From: Mixophyes australis
Taxonomy: Eukaryota; Chordata; Amphibia; Anura; Limnodynastidae
Assembly: GCA_036250195.1 (NCBI GenBank)
Contig: JAVHZZ010000006.1
Coordinates: forward strand, 155,050,224-155,114,223
Reading direction: 5' to 3'
DNA: 64,000 nt
Shown here: one piece after another, positions 21,410 to 31,741 of the stretch
How positions within the stretch are numbered: position 1 is the first letter of the stretch
How the letters are laid out: each line of letters starts with the position of its first letter
Translations under genes and position numbers: made by a program
The notes under the pieces: model-generated
The model's input: the letters and a program-made list of their open reading frames with translations, nothing else
Told to the model about the DNA's origin: nothing
Database searches by the model: none

Positions 21410-23160
21410 TCCAGTAAGGAAATGGGCCATTAGCTGGGGGATTGGGATGGGTACTTACCCTACTTTGGTAAAACTGTAATGTGAGCTGCAAGTGATTGGA
21501 GAAATGTGTTTGATCTGAGATAGCAATGAAAGCCTGGAGTATTAGAGGAGCTAACTTCTCCTTAAAAGTTTTATACTATGATATGGTGAGCCCATCCGGA
21601 CCTGGAGTTTTCCCAGATGGAGACATTTTAATGGCTTCCTCCAATTCTCCAGGTGAGAGTGGTTGCTCCATCAACTATCTATCACCTTCAGTTAGGGTGG
21701 GAAAATTGATCTATTTTAACTTAAAGGAAATATAAATTTTTCTGATGGCGTGATCTATAGCAGAGGTGCCGTGAGCCAGATTGTAAAGTTTGGAATAATA
21801 CATGTGAAATGCACCAGCTATCTCGGCTGTTGAATGACAGCACTTTCCAGCTTCATTTCTAATGATATGGTTATAAGTCTGAGCCCTCTGTAATCTAAGC
21901 ACTTTTGCCAATAGCTTGCCTGGCTTGTTGCCCCACTGTTATAACAGATCACAGCATCTACGGAGATCAAGTTTGATCCTTTCTGATAATGACTTGTTTA
22001 ATGCCACCCTCATTTAAACCAGTTCATTAAAGGTTCCATTGTCCAGGGAAGCTTTATGGCTAGTCTCTAAGATCTAATTTTTTTTAGATCTTTTTGTATT
22101 TTTTCATGAAAGATTCAAGTTGTATGAAATTAACCCTAATAAAGCATTTGTGACCTCCCATAGTGAGACCTTAGATATATTTGGAAGGTTATTTAATGTC
22201 ATGTATTAATCTAAATGTTGTTTCCAACTGAGTTTTACAATAAACATTCCGGATGAGAAGATCATTAAGTCTCTAAGTGAAGGGCTTGGAACATGTTTGG
22301 GCCAAGTTGAGGAACATGACAACTGGTGCATGATTGGATCAAGTAGCCTAACCTATAGTGACATCGCTAATCATTTGTAAATGTCTGTGGGGTAAGAGCA
22401 AGTAGTCAAGTCTGGAGTAAGCGTCATGTTGGTGGAAGAAAAAATAAGTTGCGGTCTGTGGGGTGTTTGAGTCACCATGTGTTGATTAGCTGGTGTTCGT
22501 GAAGTGTGTTTCTCACTTTACGTTAGAGTTTCTCTGGGTACCTGGCAGCCTTGGAAGATTCATCCATGTCAAGATGAAGCATCCCATTCCCTTCTTTCAA
22601 CGAGTCTACTTGGTCCGAGATTTTCTCCAGAGAAAGAGGTTGCCCCTAGTTGTGTGTGAAATTATTTACAAAGGTGTAAGATTGGTCGAAGATTTTCCAT
22701 TTCAGCATCAACCCTCTATCCTTCGCTATTATTATAAGTATGAGGGGGTAATCATGACTACATAGGGAGGAAGCAGAACCTTGTTTGAAATGCATTTCCT
22801 GGAGTTTAGTAATGACTATCCTGTCAGGAGATATCTCAGCAGTCTGGACATTTTTTTCTAAGATGCTCAAACCCCTAATAAGGAATTAACCTATGCCGCT
22901 TGGGGGTAACTGGGGGGGTGGTGACAGAGATAACCTCTAGCATAAAACATCATATATAACTATATGTGAAATAATGAACAAATGAAAGTGCACTAGGTTG
23001 TGGTGCATTAGGAAATGTGGGGCCTCTATCAGATTTTTGGGCAATAAAGAAAATGAAGTGCATCTTCCCACGATTGTCTAAAACCTCTATTATAACACTC
23101 AGAACAGAAATTCAAAATATATTAAGTTAGGACAATCACAAGACGTTACACAAACATCAT
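21410..23160 (-). pseudogene. L1-type LINE ORF2, N-terminal part
   Basis: Minus-strand translation shows the end of an apurinic endonuclease domain near 22300-22420 (DYLLLP followed by SNHAPVV, where active elements have an SDH motif). Near 21720-21960 is the linker leading to reverse transcriptase (GNKPGKLLAKVLR, then a segment resembling ...AFHMYYSKLY). Stops and frameshifts are frequent. Reverse transcriptase itself is cut off by the LTR-like element ending at 21409. Confidence 0.75.
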
Positions 23161-23339
23161 AATGCGTTCACCTAGAAGGAAAAGGGAGATTCAACAAGAG
23201 AAACAGGAAATAAAACAATGACTTTGTGAAAAAAGTATTGTCTTTATTAGGGTGTAACACAGAACTCCGCAAAAATACATTTTCGGTTCTTCAAGTGTCC
23301 TTAGTGCTAGCGATATCTTGTCTCTTTTTCGGATTCCTT

Positions 23340-24420
23340 CTAAGTTTGCTGGTCTTTTGGAACCTCTCTTCTCTTGGGGGGATGGCTAGTGAAAAATATG
23401 GGAGTGATAGTCCTGCCGCTCAGGTATCTTAAACTTTTGGAGCTCCAAGGTTGAACAGGAGGTTGGAAGGTCTGATGGCTCCCGAAGGGTGGCTAATATT
23501 CCATTATGAGTCACTTGCAGATGGAAGAGATATCCCCATCTGTATTTGATATTATTCTGACGTAATTCACCAGCGAGAGGCTTCAACATTTTGCATAACT
23601 GAAAAGTGTTCCATAAAAGATCTTGGAAAATTTGGATTCAATGGCCATCAAACTCAAGACCCTCGAGTCGCCTAATTTTCTGTGGAATTTTCTCCTTATG
23701 CGTAAAAGAGTGCAGTCTACAGACAACATTCCTGGGCCATCTATAGGCACTCCCCTAGGGCAGAGGGTTCTATGTGCCCTATCAAATGTGATAAGATTGT
23801 CAGGGTCCCGATCTAAGATTTTGTTAAATAACTTTGTCAGTACATCAATAATGCCTTGGGTTGGAATGTCCTTGGGAACTCCTATTAGACGCAAGTCATT
23901 TCTGCGGCCTCTATTGTCCAGGTCATCTATTTTATATTGCAGCCAGTTCAGCTCTTTTTACTTTCTGGTTTGCTACTGTGGTCTGTAGATTGTTGTGTTG
24001 TTCATCTGCAGATTCTCTGCACTTTTCTAAAGCTCATAATCTATGTGTCAGTTGTGTGAAATCTACTTGTAAATTAGCAAATTCTTGTCTGACTTCCTGG
24101 AGTTTTCCATCTAATGTCTCAAAATCCTTTTCGATAGCAGTTCCTACTTGTTTGGCAGGAATTTGAGCATTTGGAGGATCTTTGCAAAATCTGGTTGATC
24201 TGAGGCAGCAGGATTATTTGCTTGCATATCCGATGTGAGTTTAGGATTAGTAGTAAGCAACTGGATAGAAGAGGGCTGAGGAAGAGTATCATTCATAGAG
24301 TAGAGGATGTTATAAAAAATGGTCGTAAATCTGAGCGTAGAAGCGTATCAGTAAGATTTCTGGAATCCTTCTGAGCAGTACCCTTCTTGTCCTTGCTCAT
24401 TTATGCATACCAATAGAGAA
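23340..24420 (-). pseudogene. L1-type LINE ORF1 remnant
   Basis: Two minus-strand open segments, 23583-23894 and 23386-23589, carry the conserved L1 ORF1p RRM and C-terminal regions: RLIGVPKD, FDRAHRTLCPRG, then LKPLAGELRQNNIKYRWG and ATLREPSDLP. Upstream (about 23900-24200) is the coiled-coil-like region. A frameshift separates the two segments. The 5' end lies near 24400, where an ATG on the minus strand (atttatgcataccaat context) can be seen. Confidence 0.8.
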
Positions 24421-24616
24421 GAAAATAAGCTATAAAAATGGGCTCAATGATGTAAGAAGTGTACTGGTCAGAAGATGGGTTGCCACTGACCAAGTCCCCC
24501 CATTTGGAATTTAGGCAGCCATAGCTTTTGCCTGGTGAAGGAGCCTATATATATTTAACAACAAGATAGTGTTGTAATTGCGCTTGGGGAATCCAGCAGG
24601 AGTCATTGTGGGGATG

Positions 24617-25423
24617 TGTCAGGCACTGGAACCGCTGACCACCTGGTTGGGCTCTGTCACTCCCACCTACCTCTGACCGCCACTCCTCTCTGAGCGAGTC
24701 CCCATGGCTTGCGCTGGCAGGCGCATTCTTGCCTGTCTGAACTGAACATGTGCAAAACCAGCCTTTTTCAAAACTCCTTCCATTCACCTGATTGATTGCC
24801 TGTGAGCCCTGTCTGTTTAAATCACCTGTCTACGTACCTGAGTGCCAGATCTTAAAGTCTCCTCTCCTGTCTAGACGTGTTCCAGTCCTGTTCTCCTGCT
24901 ACTGCTGAGTACTCTCACCAATACCTGTTCTCAGCTATCCAGTGTTACAGCATTATCCTGCTGCAGAGTATTACCACCTTTACCTGCTTACAGCTCTCCG
25001 GTGTTACAGCATCATCCAGATGCAGCGGATTACTCCCTACACCTGCTCCCAGATCTCCGGTGTGTCAGCACTATCCTGCTGCAGAGCGTTACCACCAATA
25101 CCTGTTCACAGCTCTCCTATGTTACAGCATCATCCTGCTGCAGGGTGTTTCTAACAGTCTCCATCTTCTGTACATTGGTGCTTCTGTTCGCTATCTATTG
25201 CAGACCATTGCACTTACTCACGATTCTGACTTGGTTCTCCTCTTGGTCTTGCTTGTGACCCTCCTTGAGAACCGCGACCTGCAGTTAGGGAGACGCAAAG
25301 TCCAAACTCCCTTGCGGGGGTCCCGGGTGAATACCTCCCTCTCTGTTTAGACTCCATGCCTCTTGGAGGGTAGTATCAACTCAAGCAGACCATATGGGTT
25401 CTTCCAGATTTTGGAGCGTGACA
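24617..25423 (+). mobile_element. solo LTR with internal about 62-bp tandem repeats, exact TSD
   Basis: An 807-bp LTR runs TGTCAGGCACTGG ... GGAGCGTGACA, flanked by GGATG at 24612-24616 and 25424-25428. From about 24895 to 25150 a unit of about 62 bp (ttacagcatcatcctgctgcag plus ttaccacc..acctgctcacagctctccggtg) recurs about four times. It shares end sequences with the LTRs at 13898 and 20435. Confidence 0.9.
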
Positions 25424-25531
25424 GGATGTATGGGACTGAAATATAGACTACTGATAAGTATATATGATTAACCCCACTATGCCCAGACTCCAACACTTGG
25501 GTGGTAAGCTACTTTCAAGATCAAGTCCAAG

Positions 25532-25703
25532 AGATATATTTACTAAATTGCAGGCTTTAAAAAGTGGAGATGTTGACTATAGCAACCAATCAGATTCTAG
25601 CTGTAATTTTGTAGAATGTACTAAATAAATGATAGGTAGAATCTGATTGGTTGCTATAAGCAACATCTCCACTTTTTCAAACCCACAGTTTAATAAATAA
25701 ACC
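25532..25703. mobile_element. palindromic MITE, family 2, copy 2
   Basis: A 172-bp element has long inverted repeats containing aaaaagtggagatgttg and caatcagattctagctg, matching the element at 6388-6558. It is flanked by AAG on both sides (25529-25531, 25704-25706). Confidence 0.75.
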
Positions 25704-25706
25704 AAG

Positions 25707-26640
25707 TGTTTTGATGTGAACAGTGGGTCTGTAAAACAAATTCTTCAATTCAAAGCCCTCTGCTGGAGAGAAGCAGTAGTATGTCTCCTATCACAGTGTC
25801 TGTGAAGCTCTGTTGCACGCTGTGATAAAATAATGTGCAGGAGCAGTGCTTGTAAAACATCCAAATTGACCCAGTGTGGGGTTAGACAGTACATATCAGG
25901 GTGTTCTCTGTTAGCTGAAATAAAGATTAGGGTGGCCCCTATAGCAAAGAGTGTCACATACGCCAAAGGTTACTTACCACTACATCCAAGAAGGTGGACC
26001 CCCAGGTGGCAGCCTAACATGAAATGGATGTTTGTACAAGTCACCCTGAGGCTAAGTTGGAGGGTAAAAGGCACCCCAGGCTGGGCAAACCTTGGCGAGA
26101 TCACTTCTGGTAGGGGTGTAAAAGGGCAAATACAGCATCCAAACAGCAAAGTGGGTTACTCACGGCCTCCCTGCAGTGGTCAGCACCAGTCCCATGCAAA
26201 GGAAATCAGGTTCTGATCTACACAAAGAGACAGTCCAGTTGGGTTCCCCTAAGGCAGGGCCAAATGATGAAACGAGTCACGTATGAGCCAAATGAGGCCC
26301 TCCCTGAAGGCAGATAACAACCTACCGGCACCGAGGCACGATCCGTGCAGCGTGTTGTAGAGCACACTTCAGGCTCCTCTCACCAGATAGTCCCAAGCTG
26401 TCGGACAGCTATACCAGAGGGTCAGCGATCAGGTAGGCAGCGATGGTGTTTGTCGAGAGTTGGTTGGGTTCCAGTCCGGCTGTTAGCCACTGGACAGAAG
26501 TGGCTGAGGTGCTCTTTGATTAGAGGATAGGCCACAGTCAGTTGAGTGGGACAGGGACCTCCACTTCAAAAAATAACTATACCTAATAACTGCAGGGAAT
26601 GTTCTGGGGTACCGGGGTAACACTGAAATAAAGATTAGGG
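25707..26640. other. unassigned, probably retroelement leader or gag flank
   Basis: No domain was recognised. The phrase gaaataaagattaggg occurs at both about 25918 and about 26625, hinting at a repeat-bounded unit of about 700 bp. Confidence 0.4.
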
Positions 26641-27190
26641 CTATGTGGGCCCTGATGAGAGTTGGATGAAGAGACAGTAGCACAGAGACCCGGAAAACTG
26701 CTTCAATGGCTGCCCGACATAAAATTTTAGGAGTGCACCCTTTACTATATCATAGTCCACACAATCCTCTGGGGACAAACCATGATAGTCCTCCACTGCA
26801 TGTCCATGCAGTGTAAAGACCAAATCCTTCACCCAATTTCAGATTATCTCAAACAGGTGGCCATCAATAATATTGTCCTCAAATTTAGGAAAGAGCAGGT
26901 ACCCTAGCTTGAGTACAGAGAATGGTACCTGTTCTCTGGTTGCTGTAGATTGTGAAAGCCCCTTGTTGCTCCTTGCATGAAGGACAAGCATCTGGTCCTC
27001 CACAGATGCACTTTTAGCTGCTAAGGTCTCCAGCTGTGGCGATGACTGGCTGCTTCTAGAGGACATTTGTCTCTTGGATTTCCTTGCTGATGCAGCTTTG
27101 TTGTCATTTTGGTCACAGTCACTGCAATCCATTGACCTATTTCAGGTATTCTTCCATCCATCTAACGCTCTCATCTGCTTAGCCGTTGCA
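26640..27190 (-). pseudogene. Gypsy gag fragment
   Basis: Two minus-strand segments (27132 down to 26839, continuing in an adjacent frame to 26641) read as a Gypsy-type gag. A Ser/Arg-rich N-terminal part is followed by LPEF-type capsid sequence and YHGLSPEDCVDYDIVKGALLKFY, a pattern shared by vertebrate Gypsy gag proteins. It is interrupted by stops and by the element inserted at 27196. Confidence 0.65.
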
Positions 27191-27195
27191 GTATG

Positions 27196-28633
27196 TGTGA
27201 CAGGATGGACCGCCTATTCCACCCTGTCTGTTGCTGCTGGGAACTGGCTGGGCTTACTTTGTTACCGTTCCCTTTAGTTATCCCAAATGCACCCTTGCCG
27301 CAGTAGGAGGGCTTACAAATGCTGCCACCACTGGACTCCTTACCGGCATCCACAACCGTGTTTCTTCTGGGTAACTGATGCTGTGAGTGTACCGCGTTAC
27401 TGGTGTACCTGGGCTGGTACTCCTCTTCCTATAGATTAGGGTTGCTGTGGATGGATGCCCCCTGGCCTATCACACTGACCAGGGCTGCAGGGTAGCAAGC
27501 AGTGCGGTGGTACCGGAAAAACTGGGTCCAACCTCAGAAACAGCCGGAGAACAGATTAGATTTATGGTCTAATCTGCAAATCACAGGAATACAGCAATAT
27601 TGAAGATGTTTCAAGCAGGTCTCTGAAGCAAGTGATGTTTATTTCCTCCCACACTGGTTGGTGGTACCAGTGATCAGGTCAGATGAAACAAGAAGAACAA
27701 CTTTTCAATACAAGCCAGTACCTTTTATACAGTTTGGACACAGTCTATTTTTAGAATCAGGAAGCAATGTGTTTACACAAACATGGATTTAAATGCATTG
27801 CAAAGCCATCATCATCATCATCATCATCATTTATATAGCGCCACTAATTCCGCAGCGCTGTACAGAGAACTCATTCACATCAGTCCCTGCCCCATTGGGG
27901 CTTACAGTCTAAATTCCCTAACATACACACACAGACATAGACACACAGACTAGGGTCAATTTGTTAGCAGCCAATTAACCTACCAGTATATTTTTGGAGT
28001 GTGGGAGGAAACCGGAGCACCCAGAGGAAACCCACGCAAACACGGGGAGAACATACAAACTCCTCACAGATAAGGCCATGGTCGGGAATTGAACTCATGA
28101 CCCCAGTGCTGTAAAGCCAACAATATTTATACTTATAAATGAAATTCTAGAGACCCTGTGATGTCCTGCATCACATGCTGTTTACAATGTTCAGAAAGGT
28201 TTGAAAACAAAAGGCCACACAGTAATGACCCCCTACTGGGCCTTTGGCCACAGCAGGCATTTGATACTTCATCACGTAACTTAGTTAGCAATTCCTGCTA
28301 TCAGACTCCCTCCCAATATGCCTAATTGGAGGTTTCCTCTAGCAACCTTACAAACCCCAAACAATGACACTTCCATACAAAACACATCCCAATACACAAT
28401 AGACCTCCATCCACAAAGGCTCATTGTATCAGATATATACATCAGAAATAAGGCATTTCCTTTAGAAAGGTTAAAACAGAAAAACAAATTTTCTACCCTG
28501 GTCTCAGAAATAACGATTTCCTATCTCAAAATATACACAATATAAAAAATAAGTGCATATGCAATTATATAAATAAGCGCCCTGCATTATTTCCTTTAAA
28601 TAAATTTATACCAGAAGTTATTTATCAGTGACA
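27196..28633 (-). mobile_element. 3' LTR of the minimal Gypsy element (family A)
   Basis: On the plus strand it begins TGTGACAGGATGGACC and ends ATCAGTGACA. It matches the LTRs at 6733-7700 and 29286-30362 apart from a LINE-tail insertion at 27809-28112 and a small terminal deletion (the other copies end gtgatccagtcaca). A TATA-like ataaaaggt is readable on the minus strand near 27725, and an AATAAA on the minus strand near 27645. Confidence 0.85.
27809..28112 (-). mobile_element. L2-type LINE/SINE 3' tail inserted in the LTR
   Basis: This starts with (CAT)n then ttatatagcgccactaattc, and contains the widely conserved tail gtgggaggaaaccgg...cccacgcaaacacgggga. It is flanked by aaagcca at 27802-27808 and 28113-28119, an apparent 7-bp target duplication. 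The sister LTR at 29286-30362 lacks it, which proves insertion after the LTR arrived. Confidence 0.85.
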
Positions 28634-29285
28634 CTCCTCCCCCCTTGTCCATGTGGCAACCAGCGTGCTATGTCCGACAATTTGACTCCTGGTCTGCAGT
28701 CTCCTAGGGTTACCGGAGGTGATCCGGAGGATCCGGCTCTTCCTGCCGAAACAGTCCATCCGCATTGCTGTGAGCCTTTCCTTGCTTGTGAATTATGTCA
28801 CAGTCATAAATTTGAAGTGCAAAGCTCCAGCACAACAAACGGCTATTTTCCCTGAGGTGTGTTGCAGCCACTTTAAAGGATTATGATCAGTCACCACAGT
28901 AAAATGTCGTCCGTACAAATAAGATTGAAGTTTTTTCATTGCCCATCAGGCCCCACCTGGCTAAGTACTGCTCCCAGTCCACACTGTGACGCGTCAGTTT
29001 GCACAATAAAGTCCTTTTCATAATTAGGCGCCAACAATACTGGAGCACGAACCAGGGCTTCCTTTAGCGACTGAAATGCCAGCTCACAAGCGGGTGTCCA
29101 GTCAACTACTTTTAGGAGTTTTATCTTAGTAAGATCTGTCAGGGGCTTCGCTACAGTACTAAAGTCTGGGACAGTACGTCTGTAGTTCCCTGCAGTCGTT
29201 AAGAATGCTAGTACATGTAATTGGGTCTTGGGCTGGGGCCAGTCTCGGATTGTCTTTACCTTAGCTGGATCTGACCTAACCCTTC
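28634..29285 (-). pseudogene. Gypsy RT/RNase H fragment
   Basis: Minus-strand reading from 29285: VRSDPAKVKTIRDWP, then AGNYRRTVPDFS and a KPLTDLTK segment (RT thumb/connection). This is followed by a DASQ-type RNase H start (largely recognisable near 28990-29030) and a YGRHFTVV-like block, with a stop near 28890. It ends at a polypurine tract (ctcctcccccccttg on the plus strand) next to the LTR. All other pol domains are absent. Confidence 0.78.
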
Positions 29286-30362
29286 TGTGACAGGATGGAC
29301 CGCCTATGCCACCCTATCTGTTGTTGCTTGGAACCGGCTGGGCTTACTTTGCCACCGTTCCCTTTCGTTATCCCAAATGCGCCCTCTTGCCGCAGTAGGA
29401 GGGTCTTACACGAGCTGCCACCACTGGACTCCTTACCGGCATCCAGAACCGGGTTTCTTCTGGGTAACTGACACTGGTAGCGTACCTGGGCTGGTACTCC
29501 TGACCTCTCACTATAGATCAGGGTTGCTGTGGAAGGATCGTCCCCTGGCCTATGACACTGACCATGGCTGCATGGGTAGCAGGCAGAGTGGTGGTACTGG
29601 AAGGCTTGGGTCCCTAACCTCAGAACAGCCGGAGAACGGATTCGTTTTAGGGTCTAATCTGCAGGTCACAGGAATACAGCAATATTGAAGATGTTTCCAA
29701 GCAGGTCTTTGAAGCAAGATGTTTATTTGCTCACACTGGTTTGAGGTACCAGTGATCAGGTCAGATGTTGAAATGAGAAGAACAAGTTTCAAATAGAAGC
29801 TAGTAACTTTTATACATTTCAGACACAGGCTATGTTTAGCATCAGGATGTACCCTATTTACACAAACATGGATTTACATGCATTGCAAAGCTAACAAAAT
29901 TTGCGCTTATCTATGAAATTCACTCTGGACAAAAGGCCACAAAGTAACGACCCCCTACTGGGCCTTTGGCCAGAGCAGGCATGACAATTCATCACAAAAC
30001 TTCATTAGCAATTCCTGCTATCAGACTCCCTTCCACATATGCCTAATTGGAGGTTTCCACTAGCAACCTTACAAATCCCAAACAATGACACTTCCATACA
30101 AAACACATCACAATGCACAAAGGACCTCCATCCACAAAGGCCTATTGTATCAGATATATGCATCAGAAATAAGGCATATCCTTTAGTAAGGTTAAATCAG
30201 GACAAACGAGTTTCTACCCTGGTCTCAGAAATAACGATTTCCTATCTCAGAATATGTACAATATAAAAAATAAGTGCATATGCAATTATATAAATAAGCG
30301 CCCTGCGCTATTTCCTTTAAATAAACTCCTACCAGAAGTTATTTATCAGTGATCCAGTCACA
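29286..30362 (-). mobile_element. 5' LTR of the minimal Gypsy element (family A)
   Basis: Plus-strand ends are TGTGACAGGATGGACC and GTGATCCAGTCACA. It is near-identical in layout to the LTRs at 6733 and 27196. Its left neighbour is pol sequence, and its right neighbour is the GTATG duplication. Confidence 0.85.
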
Positions 30363-30538
30363 GTATGTCAATAGGTTTTGCTTGTCACTGGGCCTCAAGA
30401 TCACCATTGGTCCTTGTGTGCTAGTTATTGCCCTACTAGGAGACTGAGCTCTATCAATCTGAGGTTTGGGTTCTCACACAACTTGCCACTTTATCTGTGG
30501 CGGGATAGGTTTTCTTTGCCCCCCTGATTTTGCTAGAC

Positions 30539-31200
30539 TGTTAGCAGCAAATTATCAATAACTGCTCCTGCTGGAGATGCAAGGTCAAACCAGTCAGCTA
30601 CTATGGTATCAAAGTGAGGGCATTGCTGCCACCACCAGGCTTCTTCACTGGCATCTGGAGCTGCTTTTGCTACTGGGTAGTGTAACTTTTTATTGGTTGT
30701 CCTGGCTAAGTCCTTTTGAAGAAGCGTTGAGACAGGACGCTGAGCTAAACACAATACATTTCCGAGGCATGGATTAAAGTGTGCTCTTTAATCTACTGGT
30801 CACTGTAGGAACAAATGTCTCACCGGAACAAACAGGGTCTTAGTATAGATGAGATTTATTTGTTAATGTAGTTCTTTCATCACACTCAGCAAACTTGTAG
30901 GTAGTAATGTTATATACTTTACTTGGCTACAAGCCCTTCTTTTGTACATGTTATTCATACTGTCTGGAGGGGGTAACCAAGCCTCCTAAACCAATCCAAA
31001 CTTATCCTCTTATCAATGCATGACACAGGGCCTGCTTGTTTATATGTTTCACAGTAATATAAAAGTAATTAGAGTGGTGCCCTGATCTCTACTTTCATGG
31101 TTCAACATTACACTACACTAATATAAAATTATATATGAATAAATATATGTCATGCTGACACTTATAGTCCCTCATTAGCTGTAATGTCACATCTGGCCAG
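30539..31200 (-). mobile_element. LTR-like sequence, family D
   Basis: It begins tgttagcagcaaattatc on the plus strand and shares several blocks with 8890-9240 (ctctttaatct..tggtcac; gttatatactttac). It may be the LTR of the element whose gag fragment lies at 26640-27190, since the minimal Gypsy element sits between the two. The right boundary is uncertain. Confidence 0.45.
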
Positions 31201-31289
31201 TAACAGTAAAATGACAGAGGAAATGCCATAAGATCTGTATTCATAGATCAGACTGTGGAGTATTCATCATGACATATATAATAAACAAT

Positions 31290-31603
31290 ACACAGGCTAT
31301 GACAGGGCCACGCCCCCTTGCTGTCAGGAAAGAGTTAAGGAGTCTCCAGGGCCCGGCACGCCTCCTTCCACGGCACATGACGCAGCCTATGAACAACAAC
31401 AAGCCGCATCCAATGGGAGCCAAGAGTCTGGCCACGTGCCAGAGCGCGGAGAGTGGGCGTGACCTTGTTGATGTCTGACAGCAGCCAATAGGAGGCGAAA
31501 GAAGGCGTGCTCTATGTGGAAGGGGGCAGTGTGGGCGGGGTCCCGGTGCGCGCTCTCCGTTGGTCGGTTCACTGCTTTACTCTATTTCCCTCTGCACGGG
31601 AAG
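31290..31603 (+). promoter_or_regulatory. slc2a4rg: slc2a4rg promoter, CpG-rich and TATA-less
   Basis: The base composition shifts from AT-rich repeats to GC- and CpG-rich sequence here, continuing to about 31850. Recognisable elements upstream of the ATG are inverted or direct CCAAT boxes (ccaat at 31410 and 31485-31489), an E-box CACGTG at 31433-31438, and an Sp1-type GC box (gggcgggg at 31533-31540). No TATA box is visible, as expected for a housekeeping-type CpG-island promoter. The transcription start cannot be placed from sequence. Confidence 0.7.
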
Positions 31604-31611
31604 ATGGCGGC
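31600..31611 (+). promoter_or_regulatory. YY1-type element overlapping the start codon
   Basis: The sequence gaagATGGCGGCag contains the canonical YY1 core AAGATGGCGGC with the proposed initiator ATG inside it. In many vertebrate CpG promoters this motif sits just downstream of the transcription start and doubles as the translation start context. Confidence 0.55.
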
Positions 31612-31741
31612 AGTGAGTACTGGAGCCCGTGAGCGCACGGCCGGGAAAGCCGGGGTTCCACTCCGCCTTCATTGCCCAACAAACCCTGCCGCCCGGATAC
31701 AGGAACCGCTGCACAGCTTGGAGGCCGGGAAGAGGACTGAG
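31604..31741 (+). CDS. slc2a4rg: slc2a4rg exon 1 (coding part)
   Basis: 46 codons, residues 1-46, ending at gag|gtaccg in phase 0. The chosen ATG has A at -3 and G at +4. An in-frame upstream ATG at 31514 has a weaker context. This N terminus is not conserved enough for me to confirm it by similarity. Confidence 0.6.

Larger units (their letters stand above)
27191..30367 (-). mobile_element. minimal Gypsy-family-A element: LTR, 652-bp pol fragment, LTR, with TSD
   Basis: Two LTRs (27196-28633 and 29286-30362) bracket only 652 bp, and the whole unit is flanked by GTATG at 27191-27195 and 30363-30367. On the minus strand the 5' LTR is the right-hand one; the interior is an RT/RNase H fragment followed by a polypurine tract against the left-hand LTR. 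There is no gag, protease, integrase or recognisable tRNA primer-binding site next to the 5' LTR. The outer duplication shows that the two LTRs belong to a single insertion. Confidence 0.85.

Noticed and set aside
13898..25423. Tandem repeats considered as a CRISPR-like array or satellite
   Set aside because: Units are directly adjacent, diverged and confined to LTR interiors in a vertebrate genome.
31514..31603. Upstream in-frame ATG as the slc2a4rg start
   Set aside because: Weaker initiation context than the ATG at 31604 and probably promoter sequence; not excluded if transcription starts further upstream.
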